A stretch of 64,000 bases of DNA from Verrucomicrobiales bacterium (GCA_029233965.1 JARGOP010000006.1:47165-111164); one strand, 5' to 3'. Positions 45,692 to 55,369 are shown, numbered from the stretch's first letter. Notes: generated by a model from the letters alone, not told the origin. Numbers and translations: made by a program.

Positions 45692-47053
45692 ATGCCTGAC
45701 ACCGGAATCAAATCTCCACCCACGAGCGCCAAAGGGGTGCTCAAGTCGCTCGGGCCGGGGCTGATTCTCGCAGCTTCCATCGTCGGCTCGGGCGAGTTGG
45801 TCGCAACGACGCGAACGGGGGCTGAAGCGGGTTTCGCTTTTCTCTGGCTCATTATTCTGGGCTGCACGATCAAGGTGTTCACCCAGATCGAGATCTGCCG
45901 ACACTGCATCACACACGGGGAAACGACGGTCACGGCACTGAATCGGATTCCGAAAATGGGACCCTTCATCGCCTGGTTCTGGCTCATCACATTTCTGACC
46001 GGCCTCGGACAGCTCGGCGGGATCGTCGGCGGCGTAGGACAGGCAGTCGCAATTTTCCTGCCTGTGACGGGGGAGCACTCGGACAAGTTCTGGGCCGGAA
46101 TCGTTACTGTGGCAACGGTCGGGATGCTGCTGCGGGGAGGCTTCACCTTCATCGAAATTTTCTGCACGGCGCTGGTTGCGTCTTTCACGGTTCTCACGAT
46201 CGGCAATCTTTTCGCGCTGCAGACACAGCCGGACTGGGCCATCGGATGGGCGGATTTGAAAGCAGGTCTCTCCTTTGGATTTCCGGAATCACCCGGGGCA
46301 CTCATCACCGCGCTCGCCGCGTTCGGGATCATCGGGATCGGGGCTGCCGAGTTGGTCGCCTATCCGTACTGGTGTCTGGAAAAGGGCTACGGGAAATGGA
46401 TCGGGCCACGCGGCGGGGATACGGGTTGGGCGCATCGGGCACGAGGCTGGGTTCGTGTTCTGCAATGGGATGCCTGGGGTTCCATGCTTGTCTACACCCT
46501 GAGCACGGTCGCATTTTACCTTCTCGGGGCAGCAGTCCTGCATCGCATGGAACTGGTCCCGGCTGGTTCCGAAATGATCGCGACGCTTGCCGAGATCTAC
46601 GGGCCCGTTTTCGGCAATACGGGGAAAATGATCCTCTTGATCGGAGCCTTCGCCGTCCTTTTCTCGACCTTTTTTGTTTCGAATGCGACGAAGGCCCGGC
46701 TCATGACCGATGCCCTGCATGTCTTCCGGATCCGGTCTTTGCCCGATGAAAGTTCCCGGCAAATATCAGTCCGCTTTTTCAGCGTCGCCTTTCCGATCCT
46801 GTGTTTCGTGATCTACACACTCTTTCCGAAGCCGGTCGTGTTGATTCTGCTCTCGGGCCTTATGCAGGCCCTGTTGCTTCCGATGCTGGGTGTCGCGGCG
46901 CTTTATTTCCGCTACCGGACGATTGATCCGGCCCTGCGTCCCGGAAAAGCCTGGGATGTCATGCTGATCCTCTCCGTCGTCGCGTTTCTCGTTGTCGGGA
47001 TATTCATCGCGTGGACGAAAGGCAGTGAGTTCGCTGCGCTCATTCTCTCGTAG
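45692..47053 (+). CDS. Nramp-superfamily transporter with atypical binding motifs
   Basis: A 453-residue protein with about 11 helices in the Nramp fold, beginning LGPGLILAASIVGSGELVATTRTGAEAGF (read in parts). The TM1 DPGN that binds metal in classical Nramp is replaced by G-S-G-E. The TM6 M-P-H reads A-E-L-V-A-Y-P-Y. Other marks are AAWFWLITFLTGLGQLGG-like sequence and GIIGIGAAELVAYPYW. Proteins of this PVC-rich subgroup are annotated as divalent-metal transporters, but the metal-binding residues differ, so the substrate is open. The rnpB gene follows directly. Confidence 0.82.
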   Translation: MPDTGIKSPPTSAKGVLKSLGPGLILAASIVGSGELVATTRTGAEAGFAFLWLIILGCTIKVFTQIEICRHCITHGETTVTALNRIPKMGPFIAWFWLITFLTGLGQLGGIVGGVGQAVAIFLPVTGEHSDKFWAGIVTVATVGMLLRGGFTFIEIFCTALVASFTVLTIGNLFALQTQPDWAIGWADLKAGLSFGFPESPGALITALAAFGIIGIGAAELVAYPYWCLEKGYGKWIGPRGGDTGWAHRARGWVRVLQWDAWGSMLVYTLSTVAFYLLGAAVLHRMELVPAGSEMIATLAEIYGPVFGNTGKMILLIGAFAVLFSTFFVSNATKARLMTDALHVFRIRSLPDESSRQISVRFFSVAFPILCFVIYTLFPKPVVLILLSGLMQALLLPMLGVAALYFRYRTIDPALRPGKAWDVMLILSVVAFLVVGIFIAWTKGSEFAALILS

Positions 47054-47084
47054 CAATTTGAGATTCCAGCGATTAGGTTCCCGA

Positions 47085-47509
47085 CGAAACAGGCCGGAGA
47101 TGATCGCTGGTTCCTTCGGGGGCCAGAGGAAAGTCCGGACACCGCACGACAGCATGCCCGGTGAAAGCCGGGGCACCCGACTGAAATGGCCGGGTGACGG
47201 AAAGTGTCGCAGAAAATAAACCGCCCGTCCCGCTTCGGCAGGTTGGGTAAGGGTGAAAAGGCGAGGTAAAAGCTCACCGCTCCAAGGGTAACCAGGGAGG
47301 CAGGATAAACCCCATGTGGTGCAAGACAGAACAGAGCAAACGGGCAGTCGGTCCGGTCCCGCTTGCGGGATACGCTTGGGTAATAGTCGCTCCATGCTTC
47401 GGCAGGGGCCGGGTGATCCTCCGGGTGACCCCGGTCAGATAAATGATCGTCCGCCGGCGCTGATTACAGCCCGGTGAACAGAATCCGGCTTACGAAGGCC
47501 TGTTTCACT
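47085..47509 (+). ncRNA. rnpB: RNase P RNA, bacterial type A
   Basis: The catalytic RNA that trims the 5' end of tRNA precursors. Conserved blocks are GAGGAAAGTCCGGAC (near 47127-47141), the GCAGAAAATAAACCGCC region in the middle, and ACAGAATCCGGCTTAC (near 47479-47494). Helix P1 is formed by GAAACAGGCC (47086-47095) and GGCCTGTTTC (47497-47506), which fixes both ends. A T-rich stretch follows. The length of about 425 bases is within the normal range. No protein gene overlaps on this strand. Confidence 0.95.
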
Positions 47510-47612
47510 TTTTCGCTCACGCATTCGCTTTCCGGATTGCGAAAGAGATTCCAATAGCACATTAGCGCCCTTGCTTATTCCGTGTCTTTGCGCCACTTAG
47601 GGCCCACACGGA

Positions 47613-49337
47613 ATGCGCGAAACAGAATCGGAAAGACTGGAATCTTTTCCCGATGAAGGGAATCGTTGTCGATGGGGGAAGGTTTCACTTATCGTCGTCA
47701 GTATTGTCGTGTTCCTTTCCGGTTGTTCGCCTGACATTTACCAGACCCGAGCCGACACGGAAGCCTACGCCACCATTTTCCGGAAAACTCCCGACGTTGA
47801 GAACGTTGAAAATGTCGATGTTGATCTCGCAACGCCGGCCCCGGTCGATCTCTCGAATCTTTCTCTGAGCAGCGACGGCGCCGACTATCTCGGAAAAGTG
47901 GCGAAGTATGAGAGCGGTGCCAAGGTGCTCCAGCTCGATGACGCTCTGGAAACCGGCATCACTTATGGTCGGGAGTATCTGAATGAAAAAGAGCGGGTCT
48001 TCCTTTCCGCACTCGATTTGACTCTGGCCCGCTTTCGCCTTTCCCCGATCTTTTTTGCGGAAGGCGGGCTCGACTGGGCATCGGACAGCCGCACGGCTCA
48101 ATTCCGTCAGGGGGCGACCGACCTTGTTGCGACCAATACCTTTGCAAGGACCGGTTCGGGAGGTTTCAACTGGCTCTACCGGACCGGAGCGCGAGTCTCT
48201 GCGGATTTCACGCGGGACTTTCTGCGATTCACGACGGGGAACCGCTCCGTCAATGCGTCTGATCTCGCCGTCTCGATTGTCCAGCCACTTCTGCAGGGTG
48301 GAGGCACAACAGTGACGATGGAGGCCTTAACTCAGGAGGAGCGAAATCTCCTCTATGACCTCCGTGATTTTGCAGACTTTCGCCGGTTTTTTGTCGTCGA
48401 TATCGTGAGCGAATACTATGAGGTGCTCCAGGCCAAGGATCAGGTGAAGAACAACTATGCCGCCTACAGCGGGTTTCTCAAAAGCGTCGAGCGGGAAGAG
48501 GGGCTCGCGGTGGAAGGTCTCAGAACGCAAACGCAACTTGGACGCTTGCGCCAGGCGGCGCTGCAGGCGGAGAGTCGCTGGATCGATTCGGTCCGGCGTT
48601 ACCAGACCCGTCTCGATCAGTTGAAGATCACGCTCGGGGTGCCGGTGGAAGATAAGATCATTCTCGACGATCGCGAACTGGCAAGGCTCCGAATCGATGA
48701 TCCGGACATCACGCGGGAGGAAGCGGTCAAGATTGCTCTTGTGACGCGCCCGGATCTCGCGACGACGGCGGACCGGATCGAAGATGCGGAACGTCAAATC
48801 AAGGTGGCGAAAAACGGACTTCTGCCGGGCCTCGATGTCTCAATGGACTACAATCCAAGGAGCGATCCGGGTGACACGACGCCCGGGATCAACTGGGATC
48901 GCCGGCGCTGGGAGACTTCTCTCGATCTGGATCTTCCTCTTGACCGGAAAGCAGAGCGCAACATCTACCGGGCCTCCCTGATTTTTCTGGAACGGGCGAA
49001 ACGGGCGGATGAACTGGCCCGTGATGAGGCTCGTCTCGACATCTATGACGGATGGCGTGCCATCGAGCAGGCGAAGTTGAATTTCAAAGTTGCCGAGTTG
49101 CAGGTGGAGGTCGCCAATCGTCGTCTCGAAGAGCAGATTCTCCTCGCGGAACTCGGGCGGGGAGATGCTCAGGACCTCGTCGATGCGCAGAATGATCTTC
49201 TCAGCGCTCAAAATCAGCGGACGTCAACCGTTGTTAGTCATACCTTAGCGCGGTTGCGCCTTTGGAGAGACATGGGAATCTTGTATATTCGTGAGGACGG
49301 AACCTGGGTGAAAAAGCTCAGGAACGAACCTCGCTAG
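47613..49337 (+). CDS. Outer-membrane efflux factor, TolC-like lipoprotein
   Basis: A 574-residue exported protein with a lipoprotein signal (VSLIVVSIVVFLSGCS, lipobox LSGC near residue 38). The rest has the two-fold TolC pattern of long helices: ARFRLSPIFFAEGGL, VVDIVSEYYEVLQAKDQVKNN, TQLGRLRQAALQAE and, in the second half, LLPGLDVSMDYNPR and QNDLLSAQNQRTST. It opens the operon with macA four bases later and should form the outer-membrane tunnel of that pump. Lipid-anchored OMFs are typical of the AdeK/OprM group. Confidence 0.88.
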   Translation: MRETESERLESFPDEGNRCRWGKVSLIVVSIVVFLSGCSPDIYQTRADTEAYATIFRKTPDVENVENVDVDLATPAPVDLSNLSLSSDGADYLGKVAKYESGAKVLQLDDALETGITYGREYLNEKERVFLSALDLTLARFRLSPIFFAEGGLDWASDSRTAQFRQGATDLVATNTFARTGSGGFNWLYRTGARVSADFTRDFLRFTTGNRSVNASDLAVSIVQPLLQGGGTTVTMEALTQEERNLLYDLRDFADFRRFFVVDIVSEYYEVLQAKDQVKNNYAAYSGFLKSVEREEGLAVEGLRTQTQLGRLRQAALQAESRWIDSVRRYQTRLDQLKITLGVPVEDKIILDDRELARLRIDDPDITREEAVKIALVTRPDLATTADRIEDAERQIKVAKNGLLPGLDVSMDYNPRSDPGDTTPGINWDRRRWETSLDLDLPLDRKAERNIYRASLIFLERAKRADELARDEARLDIYDGWRAIEQAKLNFKVAELQVEVANRRLEEQILLAELGRGDAQDLVDAQNDLLSAQNQRTSTVVSHTLARLRLWRDMGILYIREDGTWVKKLRNEPR

Positions 49338-49340
49338 TGT

Positions 49341-51149
49341 ATGAAAAAATGGATGATTTCAGGAGTGGCAATCGCGGTCGTCGCGGTCGCTTTGATCGGG
49401 GTCTTCAGCTCCAAACGAGGCGGAGTGGACGTGGACTCACTTCCCGTGGCTGCGGCCCAGCAGGGAGATCTCGTCATTGATGTGCTCGAAGGTGGAAATA
49501 TTCAGGCGCTGAACTACCTCGAATTTCGCAACGAAGTGACAGCCAGTTCCGGCGTCAAGATCCTCGAAATCATTGATGAAGGTTACATGGTGACGGAGGA
49601 GGATGTTGCCAATGGAAAGATTCTCGTTCGACTCGACCCATCGCAACTGGAGGAGGAAATTGTCGATCACGATGTGGAATTTCAACAAACGGAGGCAGCC
49701 TATGCGGAGGCGAAGCAAAACATCGAGATTGAGGAAAGCGAGGCGCTCAGTGATATCAAAGCCGAGCGTCAGGTGCTTCGTTTTGCCCTGCTCGACTTTC
49801 AGAAGTTTGTGGGAGCCGAGGCTGCGGAAGCGACCCTGAAGAAGCTGAATCTTCCCTATGACAACGAATCGCTCACCCTCTACGAAGATGAGGCAACCGA
49901 GCTGATCGTGAAGTCTTTCGACACGGAGCGCCTCGCGCAAAGCGCGAAGAGCGATGAGGAGATGAATCCGTATAATCTGGAAGCAGAGGGAAGTCTCGCC
50001 TCGGAAGTCAATTTTTCGGCTTTCCTTGAGAATGAAATCCTCGGAGACGGAGAAGCTGAGCAGACGATCCGCCGCATGAAAGACGAAGCCCTTGTCGCTG
50101 CTTCGGAACTCTCCGTGAAGGAGGAGTCGGTTCAGGGTGCCCAGCGACTTTACGGACGGGAGTTTATCACTCGTCAGACACTCGATAACGAACTGGTGAG
50201 TTTGGATAAGGCGAAGCTGGCGCTGCAACGTTCAGAGACGGAGTTGGAGCTCTTCCGCGATTACGAGTTCCCGAAAGAAGCCGAGAAAATGCTCTCAAAT
50301 TACGAGGAGGCTCTCCTTTCGCTGATTCGCACGAAGCGCGAGGAAATGGCGAAGATGTCACAGATTTATGCCCGGTTCCGCTCCGCGAAGCGTCGTTATG
50401 AACTGCAACTCAAGAAGCGTGAAAACCTGGAGGAGCAACTCGCGAGTTGTATCATCCGTGCCGAATTGCCGGGGCTGGTTGCCTACGGCGGGGCGCAGGC
50501 GAATTACTACACCTCCCGCTACTATGACGGCATTTCCTCAGGGGCAACCTTGAAAACGGGGCAGCCAATCATCACGATCCCGAACATGTCGGAACTCGGG
50601 GTGGAGGTGAACATTCACGAATCGCATGTAAAGAAGATTGAGCTGGGCCAGAAAGCGTATATCACGGCTGAGTCGGTTCCTGACATGAAGCTCGAGGGGC
50701 GCATTATGAAAGTGGCGGTCCTTCCCGATTCAAATGCTTCACGCTACAATCCATCGCTGAAAGTGTATCCGGCGACGATTGAGATTGATGGAACTCATGA
50801 ATTCCTCAAGCCGGGGATGAGTGCCAAAGTTGAGATCATCGTGAAGGAACTGGAGGATGTGACCTACGTTCCCGTGCAGTCCATCTTTGTTGAGGAATCC
50901 GAGCACTTCGTTTTTCTGAAGACTTTCGGTGGCTATGAGCGCCGCAAGGTAGAGGTCGGGATGCACAACAGTGACTTCATCGAGGTCACTTCAGGTATCG
51001 ATCCGGGTGAGGAAGTCATCCTCAAAATGCCCGATGATTATGAGCCTCCCAAGGTTCAAATTGCTGACCAAACCAAGAAGAAGCAGGCAGACAGTAAGAC
51101 GGCGGCCAAAGATGCTGAATCGCAGCCGAAATCGTTGAAGAATGCTTGA
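49341..51149 (+). CDS. MacA-like periplasmic adaptor (membrane fusion protein)
   Basis: A 602-residue HlyD/MacA-type adaptor with an N-terminal anchor (VAIAVVAVALIGVFSS, about 8-23). The first lipoyl/barrel half (GDLVIDVLEGGNIQALN) precedes an unusually long coiled-coil hairpin (about 95-360, Glu/Lys rich, EIEESEALSDIKAE, LQRSETELELFRDYEFP). The second lipoyl half (ASCIIRAELPGLVAYGG) and beta-barrel (ESHVKKIELGQKAYI, VKELEDVTYVPVQSIF) follow. MacA is normally about 370 residues; the difference is in the hairpin, which would reach a more distant outer-membrane partner. Its stop overlaps the ATPase start by eight bases. Confidence 0.9.
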   Translation: MKKWMISGVAIAVVAVALIGVFSSKRGGVDVDSLPVAAAQQGDLVIDVLEGGNIQALNYLEFRNEVTASSGVKILEIIDEGYMVTEEDVANGKILVRLDPSQLEEEIVDHDVEFQQTEAAYAEAKQNIEIEESEALSDIKAERQVLRFALLDFQKFVGAEAAEATLKKLNLPYDNESLTLYEDEATELIVKSFDTERLAQSAKSDEEMNPYNLEAEGSLASEVNFSAFLENEILGDGEAEQTIRRMKDEALVAASELSVKEESVQGAQRLYGREFITRQTLDNELVSLDKAKLALQRSETELELFRDYEFPKEAEKMLSNYEEALLSLIRTKREEMAKMSQIYARFRSAKRRYELQLKKRENLEEQLASCIIRAELPGLVAYGGAQANYYTSRYYDGISSGATLKTGQPIITIPNMSELGVEVNIHESHVKKIELGQKAYITAESVPDMKLEGRIMKVAVLPDSNASRYNPSLKVYPATIEIDGTHEFLKPGMSAKVEIIVKELEDVTYVPVQSIFVEESEHFVFLKTFGGYERRKVEVGMHNSDFIEVTSGIDPGEEVILKMPDDYEPPKVQIADQTKKKQADSKTAAKDAESQPKSLKNA

Positions 51150-51888
51150 ATCCGGTTCGACAGTGAAGCTGCGTTCGCGGGCGGATCAGAATGCTGATCC
51201 GGTGATCGAGCTTCGCGGAGTCGAGAAGCATTACTTGATGGGCGACTTTCTGGTGAAGGCGCTCAAGGGAATCGATCTCAAAATTTTTCCGGGAGATTAT
51301 ATCTCCATTCTCGGGCCGTCCGGTTGCGGCAAGTCAACGATGCTCAATATCCTCGGTTGTCTCGATCAGCCGACTGTCGGCGAGTATTTTCTCGACGGGG
51401 TCGATGTCGCCCAGCTCACGGACGACGACCTTTCCAGTGTTCGCGGAAAGAAGCTTGGATTCATTTTCCAGAGTTATAATCTCATTCAGCAACTGTCCGT
51501 CGTCGAAAACATTGAGGTCCCGCTCTATTACCAGGGGGTTCACGAAGACGAGAGTCGGGTCATCGCGGTCGAGCTCGCCAAAAAGGTGGGCCTGGGAAAA
51601 CGACTCGACCACAAGCCGACGGAGCTTTCCGGCGGGCAACAGCAACGGGTTGCGATCGCCCGTGCCCTTTCGAACGATCCGTCGGTGATCCTTGCGGATG
51701 AGGCGACCGGTAATCTCGACTCGAAATCCGGTAGCGATATTCTCCAGATTTTCGACGATCTGAATGCGGAGGGAAAGACTCTCATCATGATCACGCACGA
51801 TGAGGAGATGGCGAAACGGACACCCCGCGTCATTCGACTCAAAGACGGTGAGATTGGGTACGACACTTACCTTCACGGCGACAAATGA
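51142..51888 (+). CDS. MacB/LolD-type ABC ATPase
   Basis: A 248-residue ATPase with Walker [17 protein letters not shown], signature [15 protein letters not shown], Walker B VILADEATGNLDS and H-loop MITHDEEMAKR. FIFQSYNLIQQLSVVENIEVP is the MacB/LolD-type Q-loop region. In enteric MacB the ATPase and permease are one chain; here they are two genes whose ends overlap by four bases (ATGA), so translational coupling is likely. Confidence 0.95.
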   Translation: MLESGSTVKLRSRADQNADPVIELRGVEKHYLMGDFLVKALKGIDLKIFPGDYISILGPSGCGKSTMLNILGCLDQPTVGEYFLDGVDVAQLTDDDLSSVRGKKLGFIFQSYNLIQQLSVVENIEVPLYYQGVHEDESRVIAVELAKKVGLGKRLDHKPTELSGGQQQRVAIARALSNDPSVILADEATGNLDSKSGSDILQIFDDLNAEGKTLIMITHDEEMAKRTPRVIRLKDGEIGYDTYLHGDK

Positions 51889-53198
51889 GCGCGACTCTTC
51901 CACGCGAACTCACGCTCTTTCGGCTGAAGCGGTCCGTCATTCTTGGAATCAAGAGTCTCTGGATGCACAAGCTGCGTTCGCTCCTCACCGCACTGGGGAT
52001 TGTCTTCGGTGTTGCTTCGGTCATTTCCATGCTCGCGATTGGAGAAGGAGCGAGTTATGAGGCTCAACAGCAGATCAAAGAGCTGGGAAGTCAAAACATC
52101 ATTCTTGAGTCGGTTAAGCCCACGAACACAACTACCGCCGGCGAGCAGGAGCGGTCTCTCATTCTCGAATACGGCCTCACCTATCGGGATATCGCGCAGA
52201 TCCAGGCGACCGTTCCCGGGGTCACGGTGACCGTTCCGACGCGGGAAATTAAGGACTTTCTCTGGGGCGGGCCGAACAGTGTGGATGGTGTTGCCATCGG
52301 AACCGTTGCCTGGTTTCCGACCATGAAAAATCGCGACATCGTCCGGGGTCGATATTTCAACGAAATTGAAATGAAGGATCGCTCTCCCGTGTGCGTCCTC
52401 ACGGAAAGCCTTTCCCGTAAGCTCTTCCCGCTCAAAGACCCTATCGGGCAGACGGTGAGAATGCAAACCAGTTACTTCCGGGTCGTCGGGGTGATCGAAG
52501 ATGATCCGGCCGTGGCGGCGGCCTCGGAAGATCTCAAGGGTTCTTCGGAGTCAGGGGAGGGGATGGAAATGATGATACCGATTTCCACCCTCGAAGATCA
52601 CTTTGGCGAAGTTCTCTTCAAATACCGTTCCGGCAGTTTTGAGGCGGAGAAGGTGGAATTACACGAAGTGACAGCCCGAATTGATGATCCCGATCGGGTC
52701 ATGCCGGCTGCTCTCGCGATTCAGCATATTCTCGAGCGAAATCACAAAGAGGTGGATTACAAGATGACCGTGCCGCTCGACCTGCTTCGTCGTGCGGAGC
52801 GGACGAAGCAAATTTTTAATATTGTGTTGGGATCTATTGCCGCCATTTCGCTCCTCGTGGGTGGTATCGGGATCATGAACATCATGCTCGCGACGGTAAC
52901 GGAGCGAACCCGCGAGATCGGAATCCGACGTGCTCTCGGCGCGAAGAAAAAGGACATCGTCTTTCAGTTCCTCATCGAGACAGTGATCCTTTCCGGAGCC
53001 GGTGGTGTTCTCGGCGTTGCCCTCGGTCTCGGCGTCCCTCTCATGGTTTCCTATTTTGCCGGGATGGTGACGATCATTCAGTTCTGGGCTCCGACTCTGG
53101 CCTTCGGAATCTCGGTCACGATCGGAATTCTTTTCGGAATCTATCCGGCTTTTCGTGCCGCCGACATGAATCCGGTCGAAGCCCTTCGACACGAGTAG
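51885..53198 (+). CDS. MacB/FtsX-type ABC permease
   Basis: A 437-residue permease with the MacB topology: an N-terminal helix (LRSLLTALGIVFGVASVISMLAI), a periplasmic MacB-PCD domain (about 55-300; GQTVRMQTSYFRVVGVIED), then three helices (FNIVLGSIAAISLLVGGIGIMNIML, LSGAGGVLGVALGLGVPLMV, FGISVTIGILFGIYPAFRAA) and the terminal MNPVEALRHE, the conserved MacB ending. It completes the OMF-MacA-MacB operon, a tripartite exporter that may pump out peptides, toxins or lipids. Confidence 0.95.
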   Translation: MSATLPRELTLFRLKRSVILGIKSLWMHKLRSLLTALGIVFGVASVISMLAIGEGASYEAQQQIKELGSQNIILESVKPTNTTTAGEQERSLILEYGLTYRDIAQIQATVPGVTVTVPTREIKDFLWGGPNSVDGVAIGTVAWFPTMKNRDIVRGRYFNEIEMKDRSPVCVLTESLSRKLFPLKDPIGQTVRMQTSYFRVVGVIEDDPAVAAASEDLKGSSESGEGMEMMIPISTLEDHFGEVLFKYRSGSFEAEKVELHEVTARIDDPDRVMPAALAIQHILERNHKEVDYKMTVPLDLLRRAERTKQIFNIVLGSIAAISLLVGGIGIMNIMLATVTERTREIGIRRALGAKKKDIVFQFLIETVILSGAGGVLGVALGLGVPLMVSYFAGMVTIIQFWAPTLAFGISVTIGILFGIYPAFRAADMNPVEALRHE

Positions 53199-53286
53199 GG
53201 GACGAAAGAGTCACGCCTTTTCGCTGCCGCATTCCATTCCGCCTCTGCGTGCGGATCGCAACGGAATGGCACCTGCATCAAGGCAA

Positions 53287-53318
53287 AAAGCCCGAACCTA
53301 TCGGTGCGGGCTTTCTCG
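53287..53318. terminator. Intrinsic terminator between the MacB permease and EF-hand genes
   Basis: Arms AAAGCCCG and CGGGCTTT with a 12-base loop, followed by TTTCTC. It lies between convergent genes and can serve both strands. The T-run on the plus strand is short. Confidence 0.6.
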
Positions 53319-53350
53319 ATTGAAGGCGGGATTCTATTGAGCCGAACGGA

Positions 53351-54220
53351 TCAAGCGGATGCCGGAGCGTAATCCTTACGGTCTTTGTAGACCTTTTCGA
53401 GTTCCTCTTTGCTCACGACCCCGTCGGCGTCGGTGTCAGCTTTGCGAAGTTTGCCCCACATTTCGGCGGGAACTTCAGACTCGGAGAGTTTTCCGTCGTT
53501 GTCTTTATCAAACCGGGAAAATGTCGCGCCCGGGCCGCCCTGCGCCGGGCCGCCTTTTCCTTTGCCTCCGCGCATCGCGGCCATGCCGGCGGCCATTTCC
53601 TCTTTGCTGACAACGCCATCGCTGTCCTTGTCGAGCCTGCCGAGGCGGGTCCACGCTTCTTCGGGGACTTCGTCTTTGGAAATGTTTCCATCACCGTTCC
53701 TGTCGGCGCGCTTCAGCATTTCACCGGGTCCACCTTTGCCCGGTTCGCCCTTTCCAGGTCCGCCGGGAGCACCGGGGCCATCCGGACGGGCTGCTTTTGC
53801 CTCTTCCGCGGAGACCGCGTCGTCTCCGTTCTTGTCGAGCCTGCCCAGCCTGTTCCATGCTTCCGCAGGAACTTCGTCTTTCGAAATCTTACCATCGTTA
53901 TTCTTGTCGGCACGCTTGAACATTTCGCCGGGACCTCCTTTACCGGGGCCTTCACCGGGACCGGGGCGTTCGCCCGCACCGGGACGAGCGGCGGCCATTT
54001 CCTGCAGCGTGACTTTGCCGTCGCTGTCCTTGTCGAGTTTGCTCATGCGCTCCCAGCGTTCCCCGGCTTCCTCTTTCGAGATCGCCTTGTCTCCATCCTT
54101 GTCGATGGATTTAAAGAATGAGCCGTCGGCTTTGCCTTTTCCGGGGCGGGCGTTTTCCTCGCCAAGGAGAGGGCAAATCGCGAGAGCGGCGGTCAGAAGA
54201 ATTGAGATCGATTGTTTCAT
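53351..54220 (-). CDS. Secreted protein with eight EF-hand motifs
   Basis: The ATG at 54220 starts a signal peptide (MKQSISILLTAALAICPLLG). The 289-residue product then carries eight 12-residue EF-hand loops in four pairs (for example DKDGDKAISKEE, DKNNDGKISKDE, DRNGDGNISKDE, DTDADGVVSKEE). They are separated by Gly/Pro-rich linkers (GPGEGPGKGGPGEM, GPGAPGGPGKGEPGKGG) that are near repeats of each other. Most loops keep the Asp/Asn ligand spacing of calcium-binding EF-hands. Such exported calcium-binding repeats are frequent in PVC bacteria; function unknown. Confidence 0.92.
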   Translation of the reverse strand: MKQSISILLTAALAICPLLGEENARPGKGKADGSFFKSIDKDGDKAISKEEAGERWERMSKLDKDSDGKVTLQEMAAARPGAGERPGPGEGPGKGGPGEMFKRADKNNDGKISKDEVPAEAWNRLGRLDKNGDDAVSAEEAKAARPDGPGAPGGPGKGEPGKGGPGEMLKRADRNGDGNISKDEVPEEAWTRLGRLDKDSDGVVSKEEMAAGMAAMRGGKGKGGPAQGGPGATFSRFDKDNDGKLSESEVPAEMWGKLRKADTDADGVVSKEELEKVYKDRKDYAPASA

Positions 54221-54279
54221 GGTTTTTCGATGAGTTCGAAAATTGAAACACCCGCCTTCGTGACTGGTTGCGATTTTTT

Positions 54280-55263
54280 TTACGTCTGTTTGCGCGAAGC
54301 GGAAATTTGTTTGGCCACTTCGTCTCCGACCGCGCCGGCGAGAATGACTGCTCCGATTACCGCGAATTCGATATTCTGCGGGATGTAGTCGACGAGGGTG
54401 ATCATGTTCCGAAGCAGCTGAATCAGGGCCGTCCCGATGATCACTCCAATGATCGTCCCGGAGCCGCCCCGGAGGCTGCATCCCCCTAACACTGCCGCCG
54501 CGATTGCGAAGAGTTCGTAAAAATTACCGAAGTCGACCGGCTGCGCGGAGTTGGTGTCGAGGACAAAAAGGAGCCCGCCGAGTCCGGCGAGAAATGAGCA
54601 AATCACGTAGGCGAGAATGGTCATGCGCTTCGTGTCGATCCCGCTGAAACGGGCCGCGTCTTCATTGTTGCCGAGCGCGAGCAGGTAGCGTCCGTAGATC
54701 GTCCGGTTGAGAAAAATCGAAGCCGCGACCGCGATGAGGATGAGAATGATCAAGGGCACGGGAAGCCCAAATCCCGAAGTGATCGGGATTTCCCCGTTCG
54801 CGAACCAGCGAAGCGTTTTAAATTCCCCCTGAAAGCCCGCTGTTTGATCGTTGGTCAGTCCCCGCGTCAGTCCGCGGTAGAGGAGAAGTCCGCAAAGTGT
54901 GACGATGAATGGCTGTAAGCGGAGGAAGGTCACGAGAACCCCATGGCTCAGCCCGATCAGGAGCGAAAGAATTACCACGAGCGGCAAGGCAACTCCCAGC
55001 GGGACATTCAGTTCCGTCACCATCCAGGGAAAGCCGACCCCGACGAGGCAAATCACCGATCCGATCGAAAGATCAATGCCTCCGGTCATGATCACGAATG
55101 CCACGCCAATCCCGATGATCCCGAAGAGCGCGGTGCGTCGCAGTAGATTTTCCTGATTGAACGCCGAGAGAAAACTCTGACGACCGGTCATCAGATCACT
55201 CATGACCCAGGTCGCGAGATAGACGACGATCAGGAGAACAAAGATACCGAGGATGCGTTTCAT
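54280..55263 (-). CDS. RbsC-like sugar ABC transporter permease (orphan)
   Basis: A 327-residue inner-membrane permease of the BPD_transp_2 (ribose/xylose/galactose) family with about eight to ten helices. Marks are TALFGIIGIGVAFVIMTGGIDLSIGS, LQPFIVTLCGLLLYRGLTRG, ALGNNEDAARFSGID and the C-terminal LRGGSGTIIGVIIGTALIQLLRNM. These place it with RbsC. The neighbours are an EF-hand protein and a hypothetical, and no ATPase or binding protein adjoins, so the substrate cannot be read from context. The rest of the system may be encoded just outside, on either side of these strand switches, or elsewhere. Confidence 0.92.
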   Translation of the reverse strand: MKRILGIFVLLIVVYLATWVMSDLMTGRQSFLSAFNQENLLRRTALFGIIGIGVAFVIMTGGIDLSIGSVICLVGVGFPWMVTELNVPLGVALPLVVILSLLIGLSHGVLVTFLRLQPFIVTLCGLLLYRGLTRGLTNDQTAGFQGEFKTLRWFANGEIPITSGFGLPVPLIILILIAVAASIFLNRTIYGRYLLALGNNEDAARFSGIDTKRMTILAYVICSFLAGLGGLLFVLDTNSAQPVDFGNFYELFAIAAAVLGGCSLRGGSGTIIGVIIGTALIQLLRNMITLVDYIPQNIEFAVIGAVILAGAVGDEVAKQISASRKQT

Positions 55264-55369
55264 AGGAGGTCCTTTTCTATCGGGTCGCGGCGCGCTCTGT
55301 CAATGCGCGCGCTGCCGTGTATCGGAAATCGGTCTTTGCGTTTCCGGTCTGAGGAGGCAAAGTCCTGCC

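Noticed and set aside
53409-54233. 274-codon open frame opposite the EF-hand gene
   Set aside because: Low-complexity Ser/Pro product caused by the complement of the repeated EF-hand and Gly/Pro codons.
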